The notes below the pieces were generated by a model. The model had not been told where the DNA came from and did not search any database. It worked only from the letters and a program-made list of their open reading frames with translations. This document shows positions 25,169 to 33,243 of a stretch of 33,317 nt of DNA, one piece after another. A program made the translations under genes and the position numbers. Positions within the stretch are counted from its first letter, which is position 1. Each line of letters starts with the position of its first letter. Location: NCBI GenBank assembly GCA_021108405.1, contig JAIOQW010000058.1, positions 1 through 33,317 on the forward strand, given 5' to 3'. This DNA comes from Methanosarcinales archaeon. Its GTDB lineage: Archaea > Halobacteriota > Methanosarcinia > Methanosarcinales > Methanocomedenaceae.

Positions 25169-25386
25169 ATACTCACCTCAACTTGCTGGATTCCAACAAA
25201 TTGAGGTAAATGTTGTATGGTTTCAGGCCCCATTTCTTCTAAAACTAATTCAAGTACTTCTTTAAGGTTTTCCTGAAGTTCATCAAGGGTTGCAGCCTGA
25301 GTATGAGCTCCTGGAATTCCTGGGACAATTGCCACATACAAACTGGTCTCCGGATCCTTTTCGATATATGCAGTTAATCTGAACAT
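25165..25386 (-). CDS. hicB: HicB family antitoxin
   Basis: This 73-aa protein has the HicB-type fold pattern: LTAYIEKDPETSLYVAIVPGIPGAHTQAATLDEL, then ENLKEVLELVLEEM. It is a short form with no C-terminal ribbon-helix-helix or HTH domain, so it should bind HicA but may not bind DNA itself. Start ATG 25386. It overlaps hicA by 4 nt. Confidence 0.9.
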   Translation of the reverse strand: MFRLTAYIEKDPETSLYVAIVPGIPGAHTQAATLDELQENLKEVLELVLEEMGPETIQHLPQFVGIQQVEVSI

Positions 25387-25427
25387 TTAAAACCTCAGTA
25401 ATTTTTTTTTTTAATTTCCTTATATTA

Positions 25428-26018
25428 CTAATTTGCCTTATATCTATTTGTATTCGGATGTGAATCAGCATTATAGTTCTTAACTAGCATTGATAGAGGG
25501 GTTTCCCACATATTGCCCATACTCAACCCCTGACAGAGGTGGACGTTACCATATGGATCGAGATGAACTCTCTCTGGTTCTTTTAAATCTTCATACGGAC
25601 ATTCTGTGAATTCTTCCCACCTTCTTTGCGGAAGCCCTTCTACCAACTTTTCAACTGCCCTCCCTCTAAACATAGTGCCACCACCAATAACTGGCGCTCC
25701 TTTATTTTGCTCCTTATCTATATCTGCTTCAACCGTAGGTTTCTCAATGCAAATCGAATCGACAGGCATGCTTAATCTTTTTGCCGCAGCTAAAGCTCGT
25801 TTAGCAAGGTTATCTTTTTCCTCTTCATAGTGGAATGAATCGTCACTTATACTAAGATCAGATATTCCTAATTTACAAAGAGGGGTGAGCCAAAGCTCTG
25901 CGTCTTCCTCAGATGTTGCGTAATACGCATTAGTTACTACACCTACTTTGAACCCCATACTACGGGCAATTTTGATTCCCTCAAGCATTAGAGGGTAGAA
26001 TAAAAACTGTCCTATCAA
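25428..26018 (-). pseudogene. Radical SAM protein, 5'-truncated
   Basis: About 190 residues of the C-terminal part of a radical SAM protein are open. They begin FLFYPLMLEG, which normally follows a G-G-E-P motif, and continue with GFKVGVVTNAYYA, LSISDDSFH and VHLDPYGNVHLCQGLSMGN near the end. The N-terminal part with the CxxxCxxC cluster site is missing, so it cannot be active. The break lies near 26015-26040, beside a small hairpin (GTCCTA...TAGGAC) and the attC-like site. It may be the stump of a cassette or of an insertion target. Confidence 0.75.
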
Positions 26019-26042
26019 ATTTTAGGACTCCGGATTTATTGA

Positions 26043-26132
26043 ATATAACGTTCTGCGAGTACCCGAAGTTGGCGATCAACGGGAGAGCCAGTTTGGGCGA
26101 AGCGTAGCTGAGCCGGGTACTCGCTGTTAGGC
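26043..26132 (-). other. attC-like recombination site (integron-type candidate)
   Basis: On the minus strand the segment begins GCCTAAC (26132-26126), a perfect RYYYAAC R'' box, followed by AGCGAGTACCCG. It ends CGGGTACTCGCAGAAC then GTTATAT (26049-26043), a near GTTRRRY R' box. The inner arms GCGAGTACCCG/CGGGTACTCGC pair over 11 bp. Between them is a variable part with CAGCTACGCTTCGCC, a common attC loop element. The length is about 90 bp, normal for attC. It follows the 3' end of the methyltransferase fragment, as a cassette attC would. No integrase gene is in the window. Confidence 0.5.
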
Positions 26133-26148
26133 GAATGTTGCCCTGTTT

Positions 26149-26364
26149 TTATATTTTGATAAAACTATACGTTTTACTCCCTTTTGAGAAATATTTAAAT
26201 GAATTTTTATTTGTTACCTTCGTAATAATATTTTTTTCTTTCATTAAAGGATCGTATAAAGATAAAATTCCATTTTCCTTTAATACACGATTTATTTCAT
26301 ATAGAATTGGATCGGGTTTTTCTAATTCATGAAAAAAATCAAATAAATAAACAACATCTATACT
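26149..26364 (-). pseudogene. SAM-dependent methyltransferase, C-terminal fragment
   Basis: The frame on the minus strand (about 71 codons) reads DVVYLFDFFHELEKPD, EINRVLKENGILSLYDPLM and ends SKGSKTYSFIKI. This is the C-terminal third of a class I methyltransferase of the UbiE/arsM-like type. The N-terminal part with the AdoMet motif I is absent. The upstream end is cut by the dinB duplication block (border about 26365), and the stop is followed after ~16 bp by the attC-like site. Confidence 0.7.
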
Positions 26365-26423
26365 TTTGAGACTTTTTAATATATTCTGGAAATACCATAC
26401 TTGCTTAATAGTTTGTGAAATAC

Positions 26424-27506
26424 TTAAGTGGTGATCAAAAAATAATCAAACGTCGTCTGAATCATCTTGCTTTTATTCAGATTAGAAAGCCTGATACCAA
26501 GTAGCCGTATCTTTCTTCCATAAAAGAATTCACTTGATAGTTCCTTTGATACACGTTTAATAATATCCCGGTCCTGCGAACTAAAACCCAGGGTCTTTGC
26601 CCTTGTAAAAGTAGTAAAATCCTCAAGCCTTACTTTTACTGATACGGTCCCGAAGGAATAACCTTTATGCACTAATGATCTACACACCTTTTCTGCGATC
26701 ATATCCAGAGTTTTGATCAATATTACCGGATCATCTGTATCTTCCTCAAATGTATGCTCCCTGCTGATGGATCTTATCTTAGAACTTTCTTCTACTTCAC
26801 TTTCATCCTGACCCAGAGACAAACTGTGCATTTCAGAACCCCATTTACCAAATATTTCAATGAGCTTATTTTCATCAAAACAGGCCAGTTGACCTAAAGT
26901 GTTAATTCCCATCCCTGTCAATATCTTCTCGTTCTTCCTTCCAATACCAGATAGTTTACGCACCTTTAGGGGTTCTAAGAATCCCACAACCTTATCAGGC
27001 TCTACCACTGTCAGGCCGTCAGGTTTGTTAAAGTCAGAGGCTATCTTGGCCACCGACTTGACAGGAGCAATGCCAATAGAACAGGTAAGTTTTTCTTTGT
27101 ACATGATCATGGATTTGATCTGTTCGGCAAGCTGAACAGCCTCTTTATAATCCTGTACCCTGTCGCTGATATCCAGAAATGCCTCATCTACACTTACCTG
27201 TTGGAACTTATCAGCATAGGATCTAAGGATTTCCATGATCCTGCAGGAGACCTCCTGATAAAGGGACATGTTCACAGGCAAAAAAACAGCATCCTGACAT
27301 AACCTGTATGCTCGGGATATTGGCATCCCTGAATGTATCCCGAAGTTGCGGGCTTCATATGAACAGGTACTGACTACACCTCTGCCCTTACCTTTTTTTG
27401 GGTCAGACCCTACAACTACAGCAAGTCCTGTGAGTCCTGGATTCTCACGCTGTTCCACTGAAGCATAAAAACTATCCATATCCATATGAAGGATGATACG
27501 GTCCAT
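26424..27506 (-). CDS. dinB: DNA polymerase IV (Y-family), copy 2
   Basis: This is a 360-aa near-duplicate of the copy at 23166-24248, at offset 3258. It has the same catalytic residues (D9, D107, E108) and is intact. Differences seen at the DNA level are a handful of substitutions at both ends. The region upstream (27507-27686) matches the other copy and then is interrupted by a mobile element, so regulation could differ between the copies if the promoter extends that far. Confidence 0.95.
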   Translation of the reverse strand: MDRIILHMDMDSFYASVEQRENPGLTGLAVVVGSDPKKGKGRGVVSTCSYEARNFGIHSGMPISRAYRLCQDAVFLPVNMSLYQEVSCRIMEILRSYADKFQQVSVDEAFLDISDRVQDYKEAVQLAEQIKSMIMYKEKLTCSIGIAPVKSVAKIASDFNKPDGLTVVEPDKVVGFLEPLKVRKLSGIGRKNEKILTGMGINTLGQLACFDENKLIEIFGKWGSEMHSLSLGQDESEVEESSKIRSISREHTFEEDTDDPVILIKTLDMIAEKVCRSLVHKGYSFGTVSVKVRLEDFTTFTRAKTLGFSSQDRDIIKRVSKELSSEFFYGRKIRLLGIRLSNLNKSKMIQTTFDYFLITT

Positions 27507-27686
27507 ACTACTGCTCCTCTATTACCTAATACTGGATATTAGATTATACTGCCGTTTTCTGCTGATCAATACCACCAGAGGTAATTGACACAGCAAACAG
27601 ACACATACTTGAGATAATCCTTCTATTGATATTTTTGTTTTGTGCTATTTACACTATTTGCAGTTTTATCTATCTAAAAGATAAAG

Positions 27687-28130
27687 GTATCCACTACAAA
27701 TATAGGGGTAATTAGCACGTCTTTAAAATTAAATCTGTGTAAATTACATATTAAATAGATCTGTATAAATCATTGGTATCCACTTCAAATTTAAGGGTAA
27801 TATAAAAAATATTAGACAGGATTGATAGAGTCAGAATGTATTTTTTTTCAGACACGGATTAACACTGATTTACACAGATTATTGAAAAAAGGGATATAAT
27901 ATTTTACGACAGAGTCAAAATAGCATCATATGGCCTAATAGATAATTACATAACACAGATTAACACTGTCTACCACGGCAACCTTAAATCCGTGTAAATC
28001 TGTGTTACCTGCACGCCCTTTAGGCGTAGCAGGCACTCAACTCCGTAGGAGTTGGGTGTATCCGTGTCTGAAAAAATGCTTTTGAACTGTATAAAGAGGT
28101 GCTAATTACCCTTAAATTTGAAGTGGATAC
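27687..28130. mobile_element. 444-bp non-autonomous element with ~32-bp inverted ends and an 8-bp target duplication
   Basis: The left end GTATCCACTACAAATATAG... and the right end (complement GTATCCACTTCAAATTTAAG...) agree to GGTAATTAGCAC. AGATAAAG is duplicated at 27679-27686 and 28131-28138. The matching place near 24420-24445 in the other dinB block is the empty site. A second copy of the end lies inside at 27776, so the element is nested or composite. It holds hairpins (CCTGCACGCC / GGCGTAGCAGG, and ACTCAACTCC-GTA-GGAGTTGGGT near 28010-28055) and repeated AATCTGTGTTA-type sequences. It has no transposase. Together with the shared dinB upstream region it fills the gene-free stretch 27507-28225. 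Confidence 0.9.
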
Positions 28131-28185
28131 AGATAAAGCAAAAGCTGTGAGCGAATAATACATAGCACATGATACCCCCACACAG

Positions 28186-28198
28186 GGAAATTTTTATC
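28186..28198 (+). promoter_or_regulatory. Possible archaeal TATA box of the fwd operon
   Basis: GGAAATTTTTATCAC lies about 30-35 nt before ATG 28226. It is the only TATA-like element between the mobile element and the first gene. No upstream BRE was assigned with confidence. Confidence 0.3.
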
Positions 28199-28225
28199 AC
28201 ATTACAATGAAATCTATCTCCCACT

Positions 28226-28687
28226 ATGACCAGTGTAATGGAAATATATCAACTCCTCCCAAAAACAAACTGTAAAGAATGCAATGAATCCACTTGCATG
28301 GCATTTGCAGTAGCATTATTATCAGGCAGCAGACAATATACCGAATGCCCGCCGCTCATTAAAGATGATAAATACCATAATTCCAGGATAAAACTGGAAG
28401 AGATATTAAAACCCATCCAGGGAGCCGAAGAGACAGGCCTCATAGTACATGAAGAACTATGCTCAGGATGCGGCAATTGTGTTGTAGCATGCCCTGTTAA
28501 TGTAGCCAATGATCCTCACGGCTCAGGTAGAGGTTTCGGACCCACCAATGAAAAGGTCATATTCAGGGTAATTGATGGTAAAGTAAAAGCAGCCAATATA
28601 GAGGAATGCAGACGATTCGGTAAAAACAGGATCATGTGCAATGCATGTATCGACCCCTGCCCTACAGAAGCTATAGAATTCGTTTGA
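28226..28687 (+). CDS. Fe-S/ferredoxin protein of the formylmethanofuran dehydrogenase cluster
   Basis: This 153-aa protein has three Fe-S sites. The N-terminal FeS-type domain (C16, C19, C24, C41; TNCKECNESTC) resembles that of CODH/ACS and Fwd-linked proteins. A first ferredoxin motif CSGCGNCVVACP is at 79-90. A second has CNACIDPCP at 138-146, with C128. It probably carries electrons to FwdB. The ATG at 28226 is used. ATG 28238 (MEIYQLL) is an alternative. It is 14 nt before fwdB. I do not give a Fwd letter, because FwdG/F proteins differ in layout. Confidence 0.8.
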   Translation: MTSVMEIYQLLPKTNCKECNESTCMAFAVALLSGSRQYTECPPLIKDDKYHNSRIKLEEILKPIQGAEETGLIVHEELCSGCGNCVVACPVNVANDPHGSGRGFGPTNEKVIFRVIDGKVKAANIEECRRFGKNRIMCNACIDPCPTEAIEFV

Positions 28688-28701
28688 GGAGGAGGAGTAA
28701 T

Positions 28702-29952
28702 ATGAGTGATATCACTACATGGATATGCACCGGATGCGCTCTTCTTTGTGAGGATATCCAGGTATATACCACAAATGGCCAGATAGAAAAAGTAGAGCAT
28801 GCATGTATAATGGGTAAATCCAGGCTTACCGGATGTAAACACACTGCAAAACCAATGATAGACCACAATGATGTAACTGTTGATAAAGCCATATCCCAAG
28901 CAGCCAATATCTTAAAAAATGCACATAATCCTGTGCTTTACGGCTGGGGTAATTCCACATCACAGGCCCAAATAGCAGGAATAGAATTAGCCAGGGTCCT
29001 TAATGCAGTTATTGATTCAACCTCTTCATTCTGTCAGGGTATCACTATCAATGAAATATTACAGGGACAAATACCTTCATGTACACTGGAAGAAGTAAGA
29101 GAAAAAGCTGATGTAATTCTCTACTGGGGTGCAGACCCGATGAGCTCACATCCACGTCATCTTTCCAGGTACTCATATTTCCCAAGAGGAGATATGCGCC
29201 AGCACGGATATGAAGAAGACAGAAAAGCTATTGCCATAGATGTCCGGCAGTCCCGGACAGCCAAGATATGTAAAGACATGTTCTATCGTATACCACCCGG
29301 TAGTGATCTTGAGTTCATGAAAGCTCTTTCGGATGCACTGGATGGTAAAGTACCGAAGTTATCCTTTGATATGGATATAAAAAGACTCCTGGAATTAGCT
29401 ACTCTATTAAAAAAGTGCGAGTTTGGTGTAATATTTGCCGGACTGGGGCTGGTCTATTCCATCAAAGAAGATATACATATACTATCCGGACTGATAAGTA
29501 AGTTGAATGAACTATCTGATTTTTCACTCATACCAATGGTAGGTCATTTTAATATGCGCGGGTTCAATCATAATCTTTTTAATGAGACCGGATACATCCA
29601 CAAGGTTAAATTCACAGATAAAGGCCCGGTATCAGGAGTTGAATATTCTATAATAGAACAACTAAAAGGCAATGCTGATGCCATATTAGTCATAGGTTCC
29701 GACCCGCTGGCAAGTCTTCCGGGTGCCCTATCAAAACGAATGGAAGATATACCACTCATACTAATAGACCCATGTGAGAACCTGACTACCAGAGCAGCAG
29801 ATGTGACAATTCCATGTATTGCATCAGGTATTGAAGAAGGCGGAACAGCTTATCGGATGGATGGAGAAATAATAGAACTATCGCCTTTTATACAAAGTAA
29901 GGGCATGTCTGATGAGATGATAATACAGCGAATTATAAAGGAGATCAACTGA
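28702..29952 (+). CDS. fwdB: Formylmethanofuran dehydrogenase subunit B (catalytic, Mo/W)
   Basis: This 416-aa protein from ATG 28702 is preceded by a strong GAGGAGGAGG site. [4Fe-4S] ligands are CTGCALLC at 9-16 and a Cys near 45. The metal-ligand Cys is C111 in STSSFCQG, where some methanogens have selenocysteine. Here it is a normal TGT codon. Further motifs are YWGADPMSSHPRHLSRYSYFPRG, IDVRQSRTAKICK, VIGSDPLASLP and EEGGTAYRMDG. FwdB binds the molybdopterin cofactor and catalyses CO2 reduction or the reverse step in methanogenesis and methane oxidation. It overlaps fwdD (TGATG). The FwdA and FwdC subunits are not in the window, so this set depends on partners encoded elsewhere. Confidence 0.92.
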   Translation: MSDITTWICTGCALLCEDIQVYTTNGQIEKVEHACIMGKSRLTGCKHTAKPMIDHNDVTVDKAISQAANILKNAHNPVLYGWGNSTSQAQIAGIELARVLNAVIDSTSSFCQGITINEILQGQIPSCTLEEVREKADVILYWGADPMSSHPRHLSRYSYFPRGDMRQHGYEEDRKAIAIDVRQSRTAKICKDMFYRIPPGSDLEFMKALSDALDGKVPKLSFDMDIKRLLELATLLKKCEFGVIFAGLGLVYSIKEDIHILSGLISKLNELSDFSLIPMVGHFNMRGFNHNLFNETGYIHKVKFTDKGPVSGVEYSIIEQLKGNADAILVIGSDPLASLPGALSKRMEDIPLILIDPCENLTTRAADVTIPCIASGIEEGGTAYRMDGEIIELSPFIQSKGMSDEMIIQRIIKEIN

Positions 29953-30344
29953 TGGCAGTGGATATAGGCAGGTTCATCAAAGCCCCTGAATATAATATAA
30001 CAATAATTACATACAGGGATGTTTTCCAGGCTGCCGTTTGTGAAGAGGATCGGTTCGGCAGTGAATATCAAGATCTGTCAGCCGTAATAATACTGGACGC
30101 TGCGCAGATGAAACATATGGGGATTACCGAGGGTTCAAATGTCAGACTTACCTCAAAGCACGGAAGTGTAGTGGTAAAAACCAGGGCATCACCGCAACAG
30201 GAACAAAAAAATATAGGATTCATGGTCAATAGTCCCTGGTCAAATGCACTAGTATCAGTTGATATATCTGATGGTTTTCCTGGTTATAAGCATATTGAAG
30301 TTACGATCGCAGTATCAAAGGAGGAAATAACCAGTCAAAGATGA
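29952..30344 (+). CDS. fwdD: Formylmethanofuran dehydrogenase subunit D
   Basis: This 130-aa protein matches the molybdopterin-dinucleotide-binding (MopB C-terminal) domain that FwdD supplies to FwdB: VIILDAAQMKHMGITEGSNVRLTSKHGSVVVK, then FMVNSPWSNALVS. The start overlaps fwdB and the stop overlaps the MFS gene (ATGA), so all four genes form one operon. Confidence 0.9.
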   Translation: MAVDIGRFIKAPEYNITIITYRDVFQAAVCEEDRFGSEYQDLSAVIILDAAQMKHMGITEGSNVRLTSKHGSVVVKTRASPQQEQKNIGFMVNSPWSNALVSVDISDGFPGYKHIEVTIAVSKEEITSQR

Positions 30345-31408
30345 GACTCAATTCGATCCAATTCCTCACAAATACATCCATGATGATGTCCTTAATGTTC
30401 ATCCCTACCCTGGCTGTTGATATGGGAGCCGACTATACCCTGGTGGGCATCATAATGTGCATAAACGGCTTGTGTTTGTTTATCTCAACCTTTTTCTTTA
30501 GTAAAATGGCTGATACCAGGGATATTAAGAAACTGCTGGTTATTGGTCTTTTACTTACTGCACTTGCATATTTTCTCCAGATATTTGCTTATGATCCTGT
30601 GAGTCTTGCTTTGATACGGGGAGCTGTAAGTATCTGCATAGGTATTTATCCGGCTGCCTTGATCATGCATATATACGGACATAAGCGCAGTATAGGCAAA
30701 TTCAGTTCATTCGGTGCTCTGGGCTGGGCTGCCGGTTTTTTAGGTGCAGGTATAATCGGGGATTATAACAGGATATTCATTGCCAGTGCATTATTAACAT
30801 TATTTTCTTTTTTTATTGCTTTAACACTACCTAGAGTAGAAGTGGAAAGGATCAAGATAGATTATTTCTCTTTCTCAACAATTAACAAGAATCTTACGAT
30901 CTATCTATCGTTCTTTTTACGGCATTGCGGTGCAGTAGGCTGCTGGACGATCTTCCCGATATTTATGAAAAGTGTCGGTGCTGACATGTTCTGGACCGGA
31001 GTGTTGTATTGTATCAATCCTATTGTCCAGTTCATCATAATGCGCCGGCTGGACAACAGGAATATGGAAATGATTGTAATAGTAGGCTATATACTATCTA
31101 TGGTTGCATTTATTAGCTTGATCCCGGTTAAGATATATTATCACATCATACCATGTATGATACTAATTGGACTGTCATGGTCGTTCCTGTTTGTAGGTTC
31201 CACTGAATTGCTCCTGGCACGCAACCGCGATAAAGCAACAGCTGCTGGTTATCTTAATTCTGCTATAGGTCTATCTATGATATTCGGCGCACTGTTAGGC
31301 GGTATAGTCTCTGATATGTGGGGATTTAATACCATGTTCATGATAGCTGCGGTCTTAAGTTTGGTCAGTATGTTAATAACTGTCAGGAGTTCTATTGCCA
31401 GATCATAG
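30341..31408 (+). CDS. MFS transporter in the fwd operon
   Basis: This 355-aa membrane protein has about 10-12 hydrophobic segments spread over the whole length and the MFS loop motif DTRDIKKLL after TM2 (near residue 63-71). It is short for a 12-TM MFS protein. It starts in ATGA overlap with fwdD and ends before a hairpin terminator. The substrate is unknown. The tight coupling to fwdBD suggests something linked to C1 metabolism or cofactor or metal supply, but this is inference from position. Confidence 0.8.
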   Translation: MRLNSIQFLTNTSMMMSLMFIPTLAVDMGADYTLVGIIMCINGLCLFISTFFFSKMADTRDIKKLLVIGLLLTALAYFLQIFAYDPVSLALIRGAVSICIGIYPAALIMHIYGHKRSIGKFSSFGALGWAAGFLGAGIIGDYNRIFIASALLTLFSFFIALTLPRVEVERIKIDYFSFSTINKNLTIYLSFFLRHCGAVGCWTIFPIFMKSVGADMFWTGVLYCINPIVQFIIMRRLDNRNMEMIVIVGYILSMVAFISLIPVKIYYHIIPCMILIGLSWSFLFVGSTELLLARNRDKATAAGYLNSAIGLSMIFGALLGGIVSDMWGFNTMFMIAAVLSLVSMLITVRSSIARS

Positions 31409-31414
31409 TAGAAC

Positions 31415-31439
31415 AAAATCCTCCCTTCGGTCGGATTTT
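31415..31439 (+). terminator. Hairpin after the fwd operon
   Basis: AAAATCC and GGATTTT pair over seven bases, with CC/GG extension around a TTCGG-type loop, directly after the MFS stop. The A/T flanks could work as a terminator for either strand, although the DUF234 gene on the other side ends 100 nt away. Confidence 0.6.
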
Positions 31440-31470
31440 CTTAAGTATATTATCCTACTGATTATATACT

Positions 31471-31542
31471 ATTAAAAGCAACAGTCTCTCAAAATTTGAG
31501 AAACAAATTCAAAACACATAAACTCCAGCATACTGCAAAAAA
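31471..31542. repeat. 72-bp direct repeat, left of the DUF234 ATPase
   Basis: ATTAAAAGCAACAGTCTCTC through CAGCATACTGCAAAAAA is repeated at 33170-33241 with one visible mismatch. It contains a small inverted repeat (TCTCAAA...TTTGAGA). It ends 2-3 bp from the ATPase stop codon. Confidence 0.85.
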
Positions 31543-31544
31543 AA

Positions 31545-32990
31545 CTAACAAATTCCATTGAAATCATCCAAATCAAAAACTATACAACCGTTTCTTTTGA
31601 GTTTTTCTTTCCCTTCAATTTTCTTAGCAATAAGACCAAAATATTCATTACGTTTGTTTTTGCTCCAGGATACAGAATTGGATTTCTTTTTAAGCTCATA
31701 CAAGACCTTTTGTGCTTTATTGAATTCTAAATCCTGCCATTTACATTCGATAAATAAAACTTTATTATGTTTCTTATTTAAGCCGATAAGATCTATCTCT
31801 TCAATTCTTTTGTTGTATGCATCTGTAGAAGTACCCCACCAGTTCCCGATTGTATCAAATTTGAATGGGAGATCACCGGCAGTGTTCTTCTTAATAAGGA
31901 ATTCTCTTGATATTTCTTCAAAAGCCTTTCCAATGAAGATATTATAATTATTAAGAAAAAAATTCCATAATTCCTCTATTCTGCGTTGTTCATAATAGGA
32001 TTCATACCGTTTCACAAAAGCAAACCAGAATTTCAAAAAATTATCATCTATTTGGTAAATTCCTGCTCTTGACTTTTTAGGATCATCTGTGATAGGGGTT
32101 TGCCTTCGAATTATCTCATATTCATTTCGAAGTAAGCTTAAGTATCGTGATGCTGTTGTACTTTTACCACCAAAAACATTGGCAATTTGACTAAGTCTGT
32201 TCTTCCCTGAAGCAATAGTTTCAAGTATTGAAAAATAGGTTTTATATTCTCCTCCGAACTCACTGATTAAAATTGTTTTTCCCTCTTCTTTCAATAGAGG
32301 TATTCGTATATCAAAGAAAAACATTTTAATTGCACTCTCAAAATCAGAAAATTCCATTCTATTAATGAGTTCGTAATATTTCGGGACGCCTCCGAATACA
32401 GAATAAAATTTAATCCTTTCAGAGATATCTTCTATACCTGCATCAAAAAGCATCTGCATTACTATGTCAATATCAAGTGGCAAAAGTCTCATTACAATAT
32501 CAGCACGGCCATATAGCGGGTGAGAATGTTCACCAAGGATTTTTTTCATAAGAGAAAAACTTGATCCACTTACCAATAGTGAGATATTTTTCTGTTTATA
32601 TTTATATTCATCAATAAGTTTTTGGAAATCAGAATATACACTTTTATCCAGATAATAAAAATTCTGAAATTCATCAAAGAAAATAAATTCATTTGTTTCA
32701 AGTAGATATTTTAAAAGGTCAGAAATGCTGGTAAATCTGGGTATATTCTCGCTGTTAGAAAGCTCATACAGAAATAAATCTACAGTTTTATCTTTTGGTA
32801 CAAAAACATAGGTATGTTCTTTATTTCTAAGGAACTCCTGGACAAGTCTTGTTTTTCCGATTCTTCGACGTCCATAGATGACTATGAATTTAAAACCCCT
32901 GGATGATGAGAGTTTATTTAGAAGAGCGAGTTCTTCTTTGCGATCATAGAATTTATAGTTAACATGCATGGGATGTAATATGTATACCAT
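31545..32990 (-). CDS. Archaeal AAA ATPase with DUF234 domain
   Basis: This 481-aa protein has the ATPase_2 (archaeal) plus DUF234 layout. Walker A IYGRRRIGKTRL is at ~38-49, Walker B FIFFDEFQNF near 102-111, and sensor LLVSGSSFSLM near 138-148. A winged-helix region follows (ASGKNRLSQIANVFGGKSTTASRYL). The C-terminal DUF234 part with GRAF-type EEIDLIGLN...VLFIECKW looks like a PD-(D/E)XK-like fold (D...ExK). This family is expanded in archaea and its function is not known. It may act on DNA or in defence. ATG 32990 or ATG 32969 (MHVNYKFYDRKEE) could be the start. It is bracketed by 72-bp direct repeats. Confidence 0.85.
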   Translation of the reverse strand: MVYILHPMHVNYKFYDRKEELALLNKLSSSRGFKFIVIYGRRRIGKTRLVQEFLRNKEHTYVFVPKDKTVDLFLYELSNSENIPRFTSISDLLKYLLETNEFIFFDEFQNFYYLDKSVYSDFQKLIDEYKYKQKNISLLVSGSSFSLMKKILGEHSHPLYGRADIVMRLLPLDIDIVMQMLFDAGIEDISERIKFYSVFGGVPKYYELINRMEFSDFESAIKMFFFDIRIPLLKEEGKTILISEFGGEYKTYFSILETIASGKNRLSQIANVFGGKSTTASRYLSLLRNEYEIIRRQTPITDDPKKSRAGIYQIDDNFLKFWFAFVKRYESYYEQRRIEELWNFFLNNYNIFIGKAFEEISREFLIKKNTAGDLPFKFDTIGNWWGTSTDAYNKRIEEIDLIGLNKKHNKVLFIECKWQDLEFNKAQKVLYELKKKSNSVSWSKNKRNEYFGLIAKKIEGKEKLKRNGCIVFDLDDFNGIC

Positions 32991-33169
32991 GTATATTAAA
33001 TAATTGCCTGATATATGTTATATTTTAGATTTTTACTGTATATGGGACTGTCGGAAAAGTGATAAAATAATAGTATTTTGCAGGACTATGATATATCTCT
33101 CCAAATCTGATTAATCTGATTTATCATATTAAAAATGAATCCCAATTAAATAAATTATTAAAATTAGCA

Positions 33170-33241
33170 ATTAAAAGCAACAGTCTCTCAGAATTTGAGA
33201 AACAAATTCAAAACACATAAACTCCAGCATACTGCAAAAAA
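33170..33241. repeat. 72-bp direct repeat, right of the DUF234 ATPase
   Basis: Partner of 31471-31542 (offset 1699). The gap 32991-33169 between the gene and this repeat is AT-rich with nothing recognisable. Confidence 0.85.
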
Positions 33242-33243
33242 AC

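Larger units (their letters stand above)
26369..28157. repeat. dinB duplication block, right copy
   Basis: Partner of 22957-24452. It contains dinB copy 2 and the same upstream region, with the 444-bp element at 27687-28130 inserted. It lacks the 143-bp element of the left copy. Confidence 0.8.

Noticed and set aside
27840-28070. Repeated AATCTGTGTTAATC-type sequences as a CRISPR or origin
   Set aside because: They occur in both orientations with irregular spacing inside mobile elements (also near 23060, 24680 and 33300). They fit dispersed palindromic repeats.
29030-29040. Selenocysteine in FwdB
   Set aside because: The metal-ligand codon is TGT (Cys) and no in-frame TGA occurs in the gene.
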